Below, piece by piece: positions 1 to 13,622 of a DNA stretch of 64,000 bases (position 1 is its first letter; each line of letters starts with the position of its first letter). The stretch is taken from NCBI GenBank assembly GCA_017590115.1, contig JAGGNK010010225.1:3720001-3784000 (forward strand), written 5' to 3'. Below the pieces are notes generated by a model. It was not told where the DNA came from, made no database searches, and was given only the letters and a program-made list of their open reading frames with translations. Source of the stretch: Montifringilla adamsi (Eukaryota; Chordata; Aves; Passeriformes; Passeridae). The position numbers were made by a program, and so were the translations under genes.

Positions 1-3000
1 TTGGAGGAAGCAAACTTGAGAGAGAAAAATGTAAGAAATAACACATTGTGTCCAGAACACTTTCCTGTTCAGATGTTTTCATTAATGAATTAAGCCTTAG
101 GATTTGAAATCCAACCCCAGTTTACAACTTGAATGCTCTGATTTCTGAACTAATGTCCCCCACCTCACTCTCACTTCCTTTGAAAACATCAGTTATGAGG
201 TGGGCAGCATATGAGGTATTGAAAAGGAAATCATCTAGATTTCCAGAATGAAGAGTGTAAAGTATCTAAGTATCCAGCCTGGCGATTCTGGTTGTATATG
301 ATGGATCACTGATGGAAACTTATACAAAGAATTTGGATAATGTGCTTATAATCGCAGAGGATATTTCTGACAGTCAGTGGTAAAGCCCCTGTCTCTTAAG
401 TGTCAATCCTATGCTTTGACTGTGGCATCATCCCTTCTCCATTCCAGTGACTAAATCATAAAGCATTACAGAATAGAGAGTACAGGCCTATTTTAATTCC
501 TCCATAGGTAATTTTTTTTTGTGTTGTGACTTAAGTACCTTTTAGGATCTAGTGAATTTATTTACTCCCTAATTAAAAAAAAAAAAAAAAAGGCATTTAA
601 AACTATTAAGCAAACCAAAGTCAGATCTAAACAATGACAGAGATAGTAAAGAGGAGATGCATTGCAGTATGGAGGCTGACCCTTCAAAGGCTGTGGACAT
701 GTGCATTCATTTGCCTGGGAGTTTGGAAAATAGCAGTGTGGTGTAAAAGCCTGGGTGGTTTTATTCTTGGCTTGTGTTTCACTGTGAATGAACATACAGT
801 ATATGATTCAGTTTCTCTGAACTAAGTGAAAGGGCCACAGGTGCCGAATTTGAGAGTGCCTTTTATTGCCACCGTAGATCCAGGAGCACCATGGACACTG
901 TGGAGGTGTTTGGGTAGGTACTGCAGTGCCTCTGGTACATGGGAGCTCCACCCCATCTGTTTGCTTGGAAGACTCCACAGTAGGTATTTACAGAAAGTTC
1001 CAGTCTTTCTGGACCAGGTCTGAGCAGATCTGTTGGTCTAAAACCTCCCTGTGGCACAGGAGACATCCCGTTTCTTCCTTTTGTTTTTCTAATGGCCCGT
1101 GCTAATTTCCAAATCTGTGAGTGTTTATGCATGGACATTACTCCTGTAGGTAATTCCATTCAACGCAGTAGAGTTATTCATAGTCAAGCTAAGCATGTGT
1201 GTTCAATGTTTGCAAGACCAGACAGTGCAGAAGCTGACTGCTGTGCCATTTAGGGCTGGCAATTCCATCCCTTAGGCTTGTACGGAATTATTTCATTCTA
1301 TACAGATTTCACTTTGTTTTCCATGTCAGCCCTCAGCACTATGAGTACATACCAGAGGCAAATACTTCTTTCTTAGATATTGCATGGAAAAAAAGTAAAT
1401 TAAAAGTGCATGCAAATTTAAATTCAGTTCCTGTCCAGTGTGATGTCCTGTGCAAAACATTCAGAATACCTCAATGCTGAAACAACAGTCATCATTTTGA
1501 CAAAGAAGAGGTCTGCCTGGTTTATGTTGGATTTTTTTGTCTTTTCTTTTAACTGATTTGTATCATGTAAACTGCTAGAAATCACAGCAAAGTTTGGGGA
1601 TGTGCAAATACGGTGAAAAACAGCGCTGCTCAACAGGAACTTGCAGTCAAGCATCGAGTTGTGACAGCCTGAGAGGAGACACAAAATTGTCTGGATTTGG
1701 CCAAAAAGTATCGAATGAAGGCACAAAATGGGTAAGGGGAAGCCTTAGGACATATCAAATGAGGGGATTAAAGCTTGTGTTTTGCATAAGGTTAGATATT
1801 AAGGAAAAGACAATCATAGAAAACAGGGCCAGAGACCCAGTTACTCATTGCTGTCCCAATTGCTTTCAGTTATCATCTTCCAGAGTGCTCACAGCTCCCT
1901 CCAGTTTGACATGGTTTGCATATGCAGTAAGTTTCTACCTGCTTTCAGATCACAGATACATATATTGACTAGCTGAGGCTCTAGAGCAGTGTTTTGCATA
2001 AGACAAGTTGGTATCATTTCCATTTGGACCATTTCTTGTTGATAACTCATCATTCTGAATATTTTTTCCATCTTTTGTACCTGTCTTAAGATGTTGACGT
2101 AGCTTGCCTGTGAGACTGTTATGTGATAGAGCATGAAAGCCTTAACAACAATCCAAAGGCAACAATCCTACAATGGCTCATATCTCCACTGGATTTTAGG
2201 CTTGCTGTTTGCCTTAAAGAAAATTAACTTGGACTGAAGTTATTTGCTGCTGACAAATCCCTGCTGATGTTTGCTTATCTTTGAGGTGCTTACATAGGAG
2301 CTGAATGGTTTGTTCTGATGTCTTTCCAAGAACTTGAGTGTTAGACTAAGTGCTCTGTCATTTCTAGGGTCCTCCTATCTCTCCATTTTTACAGATAAGT
2401 ACTGTATTCACCCTTTATCAGAAGCCTCATCCTTCCTCCACAAGTTCTCAGTGATAATTGCTAATGGTTCTGAAATAGCTTCAGGCAGTTCCTAAAAATA
2501 TTTTGGGTCAAACTTCACCAGGCTCAAGTCAAACCCCGAGTCTGTTCTCTTTCCTTCCTTGCTTGAATAATGCCTGCTTTGTTAGTTATATTCTGTCTAA
2601 TCCCAAATGATTAAAAGTGTCTGCTAAACAGATTAGTGGCCTATAGTGTCACTGTAAAGGGTTTATATTGTTGCTGAGTATAGGTAGTAAGTCAACTCAT
2701 GAACTAACAGAAAAGACAAGAAATTTTGGAGATCTTAGAAGCCAGAGCAGAGTTCTGGGTAGAAAAGTGACACTGAAAGAATTCAAAGGTTGGGGATGTC
2801 ATGAAGGAAGGGTTTTGCTAAGGTTATTCTGTCAGTGGAACTTATCAACAGCTCCAATGACCACAGAATGGAAGATTACAGAGTCTGTAGTAGTACATGG
2901 TTAAGCATCAAAGTTTCTGAATGCAGTGGTGTCTTAGAGAGTTCTTTTTGTTTGTTTTCTTGGAAAACCACTGTAGAGTTTGGTGTAGCTCGGATTCAGC

Positions 3001-6000
3001 TCTCCATAGAGAAAGCTGGGTCACTTATGCCTGTAGTGGGTTTGAGATGCTGGAGCCTGTTCACAAACGACAGAGCGGCCACATCTGTGCTTCATATGAT
3101 GTAAGAGTTAGCTCTGACCAGCTCAGGTATTTTGAAAGCAGTTAAACTGAAATTTTAATATATTTTTGTTGAAATGTACTGACTGTCACTCAGAGTGGAA
3201 ATAGATACAAACATAAAAGGGAATGCTACATGACAGTGTATAAAATAATGTTTGGAACTGTTTCATCCTCTGTCCTCTGCTTTCTGTGGAGAGAAGCATA
3301 CAGATCAGTGCTATAGCTCTTCTTATGAATGTCCTTACCTGAGTGGGAATCATTTAGAGACAAAGTTTTGACAAATCAGGTCTCCAACTTGAGACCCCTT
3401 GTTCTTGAACACTTTAATTAGTTACAGAAACTGCTTAGTTATATGAAGCCTCATTCTTTATTTTTTTTTCTTGTTAAGAAAGTACTTGAGTGTGGTGTTT
3501 TTCTCTTCCTTTTGCTCTTTGTTTCTAAAGAGTTTTAGTTACAGTGTGATTAAAATGTATCTAAGTCACAAAAAAGGATATTTATCCTGTTTTCTGTTTT
3601 TGTGAAGAGGGCTTGGAAAGCTAATAGGCTTCCACAAAAACATACTCAGACATCACACCCTGGTTTCTGTTAACTTGGATGAATTACACTACTAGCTTTC
3701 TAACAGTTAATTACAGTGCTTGATCTTGTTACCAAGGATGATGAAACTGATTCATCTGCTAAGCAAAGAGCTTTGTGGTTTTTTTTTTTCCACTTGCTTT
3801 GTTCCAGCATTGCTTTATACTGTCAGTGTGTAATTTGTTCTGATTTATTTAGTTATTAATTGTCCATGCAGGCTACATTGTAGTGGTGATTTTTAACTAT
3901 GGACACCTGAAGTATCCCACACTTAACTTTTTACAAAAGGGTACCATAGTCTAAATGTTACAGGTAGTACGTACTTTGCAAAACAGATACAACTTCATTT
4001 TTCCTATTGAAAAGCCAGAAGTTACTTTCTGGCTTGTGGAGACACAGAGATAATGATTGAAGTAATTTTCTTGTCTGTGCACACTTCCTGAACAGATGTG
4101 TTTTCCATTTTGACTGTGGTCATTTATCAGTTGTTGGTATGGAGAAAACATATAGGTAAACTATCTAATAAAAAAAACTGATAAGCACCAGATACTGGAA
4201 AAATTGAATAATGTGTTTGTGAAAAGGGAGGGGAAATAATCTTCTATTTCTTAATTTTGCTACTAGTCAAATTATCTTGACTATGGCTGTTGTCAGCAGG
4301 TGAAAGGGTAGCTGACTAGAGGAGTAGCATATTCTTCTCATGTATTATAGAAAAAAATTATGGTACTCAGTGGTTTCCTGTAGTCAGATGAGCTGCAGAA
4401 TTAAATAAAAGTTCTGTGCACTTACAAATAATTTATTTTCATGGCAGAGCAAAATAATACAATTCAGTGGTAAATTAAATTATTGCATTTACCAGTGAAG
4501 AGACAAAATGTCTACTGTTATATGTCATAATGACTTTTGAAATCCTAGATTTTTGAAAGATAAAGATCTTCAGGCATACAAATAAGTTGTCACTATGGCA
4601 ATCAATGAAATGCCGTGCTGTCCTCCTGCTGGTATCTCCAGCTAACAGTTAAGATCTACAAGACAAGACAGAAAAAATGTCAGTCCCTAGTCTAGGAAAG
4701 AGCAGTCAGAAGAAAGATTAAAAAGACATCAAATATAGACAAGATAACCACAAAATGGAAAGGAATGAATGATGCTCTGTGTTATCTGTGCATGGTACTT
4801 GAGTTGCAGCAAGTGATGTTTGGGCTGGATGTAGTTATCCTAGTTATCCTTTCTGCAGCCTTTAGGGGGAAAAACTGCACCATCACTGTATTGAGAATCA
4901 TCGAGGTGCTGCTGATTCAGTCTCAGGGCTGGGTGAGAGACTTCTGTATGAGGTTTCTTCTGGTCCTGTGTTCTGTGATTTCCCTTAGGTGGGGCACAAA
5001 GCAGAGCCCCTTCAGGCACTGAAAACAACAAGGGCTTGCTGAAAGGCAGCAGCCTGCTGTGTCTCTGAGCAAAGCTTACATGTCTAGGGAATCTTGTAGT
5101 TAGGTGGCTAAGATTTGTCTGGTCCTCTTGAGTCGCAGGAATACACATAATGAGGCTGGATCATGTATTTCTACGTGAGGAAATAGACATCTTACAAGAA
5201 TCTCCTTGAAACCTGGGGGGGAGAACCCCCAAACAGCGACCAACAAACAAAACAACAAATCTGAATTGCTATTTGTCAGATCAGTATATTTTTAGGACTC
5301 CTGCTGAAATGTGTTGGGGTACTTTGATCCTGCTTCAAGGAAGGAGTGAGAGGATGGGCTGGAGTCAGCTAATCTTATGCATGTGAGTGTTGTGAAAGGT
5401 GATGCCCACGTTCTTCGTCACTGACTGGTTTGAGTCTCCACTAACAAGTCACTTTCAGGCAAGAAAATTGCCAGTTGAACTGCATGGTGTATGAACTTGT
5501 TTCCTGAGGCCTGAGCTCACAATTTGATTACTTTTGTTTGTGAAATCCATAAGATGACATATCTCATCTCCTTTTGTTTGGCTCCAGCAGAAAAAGGTGT
5601 GGAACCTGAAAACAATCACAGAAAAAGACACATACATGCTAGATAATGGACTGATGCAAAATATGTAACCTATGTATGATATATTTCTTACCTTTCAAAA
5701 TTTTAGATCCAAATGTATCAAAGAACAGTGACATTTACACTGTAGAACTGTTAAAGACATTTTCTGGTGACCAGTGATGTCTGCCTGATTTAGAGTATTC
5801 TCTGAAATCAGCATTTGTGACTTTGTAGAGAAATACTCTCTGTCTTCTCCCTGTGGTAGATCTTGTATGTTAGACTAATCCATGAAGCTTTCAAATTTAT
5901 TTTATTTAACCTAGAAGGAATAAAACATTTAAATTCTATCTATAGCAGCTGATACACAGTGCTCAGTGTGCAAGATGCTGCCTTGATAAGCTATAGTAAG

Positions 6001-6083
6001 TCTAATAATTCTTCTCATCTCTCCTACTTTATAAGTTCTTTAGGTGCTGCTATGCATCTAAGAATCAATCTATCAAGCAATTT
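1..6083. other. Upstream intergenic DNA, no gene recognised
   Basis: This AT-rich stretch has only short open frames, none with a recognisable domain or a supported exon structure. It contains an A-run at about 574-591, several T-runs, and a small G-run/C-run hairpin near 5,214-5,230. I see no RNA gene and no clear interspersed repeat. It lies more than 18 kb upstream of the SLC4A7 start. In mammals the 5' neighbour of SLC4A7 is EOMES, but no T-box coding sequence is visible here. Confidence 0.6.
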
Positions 6084-6290
6084 AAGAATCATTTAGTTTG
6101 GAAAAGACACTTATGATCACCGAGTCCAGCCATAAACCTAACAGCTAAGTCCACTGTGTCCCTTAGCACCACATCTACACATCTTCTAAGTTCCTGCAGG
6201 GATGGTGACTCAACCACCACCCTGGGCAGCCTGTTCCAGTGCTTGGTAACACTTGAGAGGGTGAAAGATTGTAATGGGCAAAACATTTCC
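6084..6290 (-). mobile_element. CR1-type LINE, 3' fragment
   Basis: Read on the minus strand, about 6,089-6,286 translates to a stretch containing KHWNRLP, VVESPSLQ and DVVLRDTV. These match the conserved C-terminal end of the avian CR1 ORF2 (reverse-transcriptase protein). The low-coordinate edge (about 6,084-6,130) carries the CR1 3'-tail signature, a 'TTTGGAAAAGAC' block followed by 'GAGTCCAGCC'. The element is therefore 5'-truncated and inserted with its 3' end toward low coordinates. 5' truncation is normal for this family. It is too short and diverged to be active. Confidence 0.85.
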
Positions 6291-9200
6291 TTCTCAGAGG
6301 AAAGACTTCACACTTTGTGAAGTCACAGACATTTCTCACCAGTTTACCTGCTGTCCAGTAAGGAGCCACTTCAGGTATGAATTACCATGGGCAGTCAGAA
6401 GTGCCAGCTTTTTGGAAGTGTAAGCATTTTAGTTATTTGCTGCAGGGAATTGTGGGATGTGGATTGCAGAGAGCAAAGTGAATAATCCAAATATGGCGAA
6501 GGGATTTGGTAAGGATGGGTTCCCAACAGGGTAGGTTTTTTCAAATACGTGTTTAATTATTCAGGTCGAATTACTTGAAGTTTAGATTTGGATTCTCAAA
6601 GATACACAACTGCCCAATTTCCTTGCATTAGGAATTATGCATCTGAAAATAGAGAGGGGTAAAATTCCACTGACAGGTACTGTTAAGTGATTTTCTGGGC
6701 TGCTTTGGCGGCTGATAGGCATGCTGGTGAAAGTTCACTGGGAGGCTGGAATAGGAGTGAATGTGTTTTTTGCATGTATTTGAATCAGCTGTTCTTGGCG
6801 CAGCTCTAAGCAGAGCGTGTTTGTACCTGCTCTCATTTTAAAGGTGTAACTGGACTCAGCACTTTTTTTTTCTTTTTCTTTAGTTTTATTTTCCAGTGGG
6901 ATCATAAATACATGACATGGCAAAAGTATGATAAATCTGCAATGTCTGCTGTGAATGCAGCTGTCTGCAGAGAGATACAGTTTAAGTTAAGCCCATATGA
7001 GGTAGTTCTGTTGATGCCAAAAATTACGTTCTGTGCTACAATTTTAATATGGAATTGCATCTTTTTTTTCCTTCTTAAAGAAGACACTTTAAGTGGGATG
7101 TAACATTGTGACAGTACCTGTGTATGTGTTGTAGGAAAGAAGGGTTTTTTTAAGGCTTATCAAATATGTTTAAAAGGAAACACCAAATAATTCTTTCTGC
7201 AAGTAGGATTGACTGTGAGAAAACTCTGCTTAGTGTGGTTCCAAGTTCTAATTTTGCTTATTTGTGCTTATTTAAATCTGACATATTTGCACTGAAGTCA
7301 TTGGAGCTGCACGGAATTAAGCGATTGCAGAATTTACATCAAATGGTCCCCAGAGCTGTTTGTGCTGCCGTAAGCAGTTACCATTCATAACAGTAAATGA
7401 GCTAATATGTGTATGGGAGATTCTTTTTGGATAGTGTGAGATACAGAGACTGTCAATCCAATTCTCATGAATGGAATTTTCTACAGCCACACTGAAAAGA
7501 AATCACATTTCCTCTTAGTGGAACTCAGAAAACTTAGAGATATAGGAAATTCACTTGTATATTAAAAAAATAATTTATTTCATTGGTATCTGGGTGATAT
7601 TCTGTGATCTTTTTACAGTCCTCAGTAGAGGCATAAAGCTGATAATCTTTCAAGTCATTTCTGTCAGACAAAATAGGCCTAATGTTAGGAGTGCCTGTTA
7701 CTGCAAAACTAGCCTTTTCTGTTTCTGGTCCAAGGAGCAGAAACAATGTTTTATTTGGATTGTCCTATCTCTAGGGAAATAATAACTTGCACATACAGCC
7801 TTTGAACTAGTTAGGGATTTGATGCATCGTTTTGGTAAACTAACAGTATTCCAAAGAATAGAATTAGATTAACTCTGTCTGACATTAGATGTGATCTGTT
7901 CGATCAGAGAGTTTTCCTTAGGCAACAGCAAAACACAAAGCTAAAGGAAATCAAAGCAAGAATCGAAACATTTTATGGAAAGCCATCAGTCTCTTTTCTG
8001 CCTTACAGCCCCTCCCCCTTTCTCTGTTTAATAGATTTTGTTAATTTTTTATTTTGAATCTTTAGTCACCTTCAGATGAAAAGATCATCCGCCACATTTC
8101 CATTTCTAGGAAAAAAGATATTTCTTTTAGTCCAAGTCTGCTCTCTTTTTCCTTCATTACAGTAGTGTAATGTGTATCCAATACTGGTTCTTCAAGAGTA
8201 TTGAGCTTATAAAGACTGTTGTAGTCCCTTGCACTTATGAGATCCAAAATATATACCTAGCATATCCAACATGTGTACCACTGAGTGTGTGAAGATGCCA
8301 CATAAATAATATGCTGCATTAAAAACAATGAAACTGATATCTAACCATGAGATAGGATGCATGTCCATGTACAGACATATCTACTGGCCAAGTTAGAAAA
8401 TAGTTAAACCTGTCTGACTGCATACAGGAAAAGAAATTAAGTATAAGTGCTTTCATGGGCATAGAAACAAACAGAAAGGAGTCCACGGTCAGTCAGATTA
8501 TTTTTCCCAAACAATATCCTTTGCAAGAAGAGTGGAAAGATAAAACCCAGCTTGAAGCTTGGTTAGGGAGTTATTAAATGACTTCTGTTTCTGCGAAGCT
8601 GTTCCAATAAGATAACATAAGAAGCAAACATTATTGGCACAGTAGTCAATATACAGAAGGTTGGTTTCAACCTAGCAGCAGTGGTTTGTGTGACACAGGC
8701 TCAGGCTGCTGGCATGAAGCCATGTCCTTTGGTGCAATATAGAACACTGGATGCAGATCAATCTCTGTTAGCAGAAGTAAAGAGAGAGGCTATAGTGCTT
8801 GGGCTGATTCCATATAGATCAACTCAGGCCAACTGTTCAATTTCTTTATGCCTGTCACTAGTCTTGGCCAATGTGACTAAAGCCAGGTCTCACACTAAAA
8901 GCTAGAGTGGATAATGGCCTTTGGCTGCTTGGCTGTTAATGTTTGTGCTCAGGATGTTTGTGATACGCCATCATTATGAGTGGCTACAGACAATAAATGC
9001 ACAGACACTGTGAAGAGCATCCTACCATCATCCATAGTCCTGTTCTGTAGGACCTCTGCTGTACTCTTTGTCCATGGAAAATCTAGTATTTTAGTTTGCA
9101 AGGTGTGTGAATGCCATCCTGTGAGTATTTGTCAAAATTCCTTGACTGACAAACATATTTGGGTGTGGGCACTTACAGAGCTGTGTTAGTATGTGCTGTC

Positions 9201-12200
9201 AGCTGCACTGTGGGAGCTGGCCACACACATGGCCTCTGCTTGCCACAGCCGTGAGGCAGAGTGTCAGTTTAAGCTGCTCACTCTAGTGCAGTGGGGATGC
9301 ACACAGCTGCATTACACAGAGGGCCAGTGGGCTGTCACACACTACTTTCCAGAGTCAGGACCATCAGGACCACTTTCAGTGCTCTCCTGGTGTGCTTCTC
9401 AGTGGAAATTCCCAGTCCTTTCCTTCAGTCTGCTTCCTTAGGACATGCCCCTGGAATAAGTTGGTCTTAAAAAGTCAAATTTTTTATTCTCTAACTACCT
9501 GCATACATTTCACACATTCCAAAGGAGACAGAATGTAGATTGCAGAGTTCCTGAGTGAGAAAAATTTGTGCCAGCGTAATTTGAACTGCCTTCCCTTGCT
9601 CTTACTGGGTCTGTTTCAAAGTGTAGGTTTAATCTGATTTAGGACAGAGGTATTCCTGCTGTAAATGAAGTCTATATCCTCTTCTCAGTGTATATCTGCC
9701 ATCCGGGATAATACCTGAAACCCATTCTCACTGGGCACTGCAAACTGTTCTCTTTCTGGGTTGAAAATGTGCTCAGGGTTCACACAGGTCTGAGGACAGA
9801 GTGGAAGAGCTGCTGTCTGTGGGGTTTAGTCAGTATGATGGGTTAAGCACAATCCTTCCTCTCTTTTATAGTAAGTCCTGCTGGCTTGGGCCACTCTGCT
9901 GCTCCCAAAGGCAGCTGCAGCTGGGGGGGCTTTTCATCACAGAACCCTGTTTCTCTCTGCTGAGCCTCACAGGTGCAGGCACAGTGAGCATGTATAATGG
10001 ACAGCTTATTTAGTAATGTGCAGCTCAAGTGACACAAGTGCTCCTTACCTCACAACTCTTCCTAAAAAATCTAATTTAATTTAGTTTTTTTTCTATGTAT
10101 CAGTAAAAGTAATGGCAATAGCAACAGGTACCAGCACTGGAATTACTGGTACTGATGCACACATCACATGTTCCTTGAGCAGCTGCTCTATTGGATCTAG
10201 GACATGGAACTTTTATTGCTTTGTGTCTTCAGCTGAAATTTTTGTTCTGTATTTGAGAGTGTATAGCACAGACATAGCCAGTACTTCAAAGACTGTCACA
10301 TAAACAAGTCTTGCAAATAGGCAGGGTAAGTAAACAAGGGGGATATTTTTGATCTCTGTTTATAACAAGTTGTCACTGCATGGCAGCATTTTCACTGATG
10401 TTCAGTGCAGGGGATTGGAAGTGGAAGAATAAGATAGCTCAGGGGATGCTTATGAAGAGCTTCAGCTAACTGAGAATCTGCAAGAGGAAAGCACAGTTAG
10501 AAAATCTAGTGGAGGAGATAGAGGAATCTGATCTGGTGGGCATGCTGGAGATGTGAATAAAGGCACAGTGTTGCAGCAATTGTAGCTGAACTACTGGGGG
10601 CTGCCATGGTGCTCTCTCCTTTGAGGGCTGAGCCAGACAAAAATTCATCCTTCTTTTTTAGGATTGGTTTTCAGCCAGCTCACCTTGCCAAACAATGGCA
10701 GAAGCAGCAGTGCTAGCACAGGAGAGATAAATAGTAGCATGCAGAGGAGAGCAAGAGTGCAGCAGCCCAGGTGCAGATCAAACCACATAGCTATGGGATC
10801 ACACACCAGCCTTCTGACTCTGAGTCAGAAATAATAGGTGCAAGGGAAGCAGTCTCACAAGTTAGGAGTTGATTTTTGTTCACTGCCGTGAGCGCTGCAA
10901 AGAGCTAATATATTCTCGTTCTCAGGGACTAGATTTGAACAGAGCATTTCAGTGGTAGAAATAGATAGTGGTATATACTCTCTTGCATGGAACAATGTGC
11001 AAAACTCAAAACTTGGTAGTAGCAATAAGCTCTAGAATTGTAACTTGTCTCTGGCCCACACATCTTGAGAGAACAGTGATATACTTGAGTTATTTGGGGT
11101 GTAGCCACTCACAGGGGAAAATCCTTTCCTCTTTAGCCAGAGAGAAAATAAAGTAGCCAAAAATATCTGATTACTGTTGCTTCTGCTCTGAGACATAATG
11201 GAATTTATCATCTCTGTTGCAAAGCTGTCCTATTTTAATGGAACCATTTTTCCCCACTCTGGGTCTTCTCCAAAAAGACTGGTGTCAAAAGGATTTTATA
11301 TTAACTAAAAACTAAGAAGAAGGAAAGCCAGATATGCTCTTGAAAGCTAATCATTCTGACTGTAGAAGAAACTGTTTTCTAAATAACATAAGTCCTTGCA
11401 GTCTCCTAGTGCCAGAGTTCTTTGGGGAATTATTCTAAACTCAAGTCCTCAGCAAAGTAAGCTTTCCTGCAGCCAAGTATTAAACTCCAAGCTTTATTTT
11501 TATCTACAGTATTCTTGGCAAATTGTGAAGCTTATATTTGGCATTTTATTTCCCTTTACAATCTTCTATCTTTGGCTTGTATTACACTTTGCAGAGCTTA
11601 GGGTTTATACAGGGTTCTGGGTGGGTGATATAAATTCTAATAGGCTTTTATATAATGTAATTTAGAAGCTTAAACAAAGAAAGCCATATTCTGTACTGGA
11701 AGATTTGTGCAGAGCTTTGCTGAACTTATGTTAATGTTGAATTAACAACTATTTTCAGTAGTGTTTTGTTTTTCTTTCAAATGGAACTGTAATGGAGAAG
11801 AAGGTGGAGAGCAAATTTCTTACTGAAATGCAATACAACAGTAACACTTAAATATCTTGGGTGATCTGAGAATAGAGACCAAATTTGTGGCCCTAACATT
11901 GTCATTATAATGTGCATTTTCTTTGAGAAACCATATGCTAGAATTTTTTTTTAATAGACAATTTTGGTGTGTAAATTTCTGGGATATATTTCTCTGTAGC
12001 TGTCATAGTAATTTTTTTATTAAATAGAAAAAAACAAACCTGTGTATAATGATTGCAAGCCTGTGTGTTCTTATTGTATCTTGCAATTAGGAATCAAAAA
12101 GCATGTTACAATTATTGGTTGTACTAAGTCAGAACTGTATGTGTAAACATGATTTCTGTATCTGCTGGTGTAAATGAATGTTTTACTCACAGCTTAAGCA

Positions 12201-13485
12201 GGTCTGGTTATAAATGACAGTGCCAAAATCACTGCAAACCACACCACAGAGCTGAAGATAAAAGAGTTGTCTCTGTATGTTTTTACTTGTGACAGAACAA
12301 TATAAATAAAAGCTTAAGACAAATGCTGATGGGAAGATAAGGTAGAAAGCCAAACCACAGTGCATGTTACCTTCAAACTTCAGGAGGCTGGTGGTGGCAG
12401 CTTTAAACTGGGAAGTCTCACGTGGGTTTGTTGAACAGACTTCTAGTACTGGTTTAGATCCAGAAACTGGGAAGAAATAAAACAAGAACCATCTCTTGGC
12501 TATAAATGGCAGCTCCTATAAAAGGCAAAGGAGAGTAATAAAATGTCAGCAACTATCTGGGGGTACATCTCTATGGACACTTTCTCACCAGAGGGATCAG
12601 CCCCAGCAGAGTTCCATGCTAATGTGCCAGCTTGGTTCTCAGTTTAGAATAGTCTCATGCCTGGTCAGCTTGTTTCCTTCCATCTCTCCCTGTACTCTTC
12701 TGAGATGATGTACTGCTGTTGCTTAGGCTGTGCTTGGACTGCTTGACACAGATGCAGTCAAGCTGGGGTAGCCAAGATGATTTACACAAGCTGCAAATCT
12801 TCAGTAAGGAAGAGTCTTGCTCAGAGTATGTCTTCTTCAGGAAAGAATGAAACAACAGAGACTGTATTTGGCTTTTTCTACCCCTTCTTCATCCAGGCCA
12901 AGATGATTTTCTGCTAGATACAGTTAGTATAAGTCTTTATAATCAAATATTTTTGGAGCATTAGAACTACGATATGGAAAAAAATTTTATAAGCGGAAAT
13001 AAAACACAGAGGCTTCAGGAGAGTTATGTGCTGTAAATGGGATCTTGAAAGTGGGTATATATTAATTTTAAGTGTAAACATGCCTTTAGATCACTCACAG
13101 GCATCATCAAAGTTGGCATCTTAAAAATCAGCTTAGCCTAGGTAGTTTTATGTAATACTGCTGTTGTCCTATGATACTTTGTACTTGTGGTAGTATTCTT
13201 CCTTTGGTGCCATAGGAACTTCCATTGTCCTGGAGATGGTGATAATTCTTGTTTCCAAAAATCCTCTTATAAACATTGATAAAATGCTTAAGTCAAGATA
13301 GTGAATATTATGTTTTTCCTTTTTTGTTTTTTAAGAAGAAAGAATCTGAAAATCTGTATTAAAATTAGAGATGAATAGAAGTTCTGTGCATCTCTCTACA
13401 AAGCACTAGTGAATCTGCTGATGTGACTAGAGCCACTGCTTTCAGTTGATATTCCTACCACGGAATTAATAGTCATGTCACTTTC
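6291..13485. other. Upstream intergenic DNA, no gene recognised
   Basis: I see no coding exon, RNA gene or confident repeat in this stretch. Base composition is mostly AT-rich. A locally more GC-rich patch at about 8,930-9,450 has short open frames but no recognisable protein, and may be an old unrecognised repeat or regulatory DNA. T- and A-runs are scattered throughout. Confidence 0.55.
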
Positions 13486-13622
13486 AAGAATCACGGAGTC
13501 ATAGAATTGGGCAGGACTCTGAGCTGCCCCATGGGCTGATGTCGCTGCCCATTGCAGGGGCGTGGAGGAGATGACCTTTAAAAGTTCCCTCCAACCCAAA
13601 CTGTTCTATGATTCTGTGATAC
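13486..13622 (+). mobile_element. CR1 3' tail with inverted tail-like left end
   Basis: The right part (about 13,555-13,620) is a CR1 3' end on the + strand. It has 'GATGACCTTTAAAAG', 'CCCTCCAACCCAAAC', and then the degenerate terminal 8-bp repeats 'TTCTATGATTCTGTGA'. The left edge (about 13,488-13,507) reads like the same tail in the opposite orientation ('ATCACGGAGTCATAGAA'). The unit is therefore bounded by near-identical inverted ends, with about 15 of 17 bases matching. It could be two fused CR1 tails or a small non-autonomous derivative. Confidence 0.8.
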
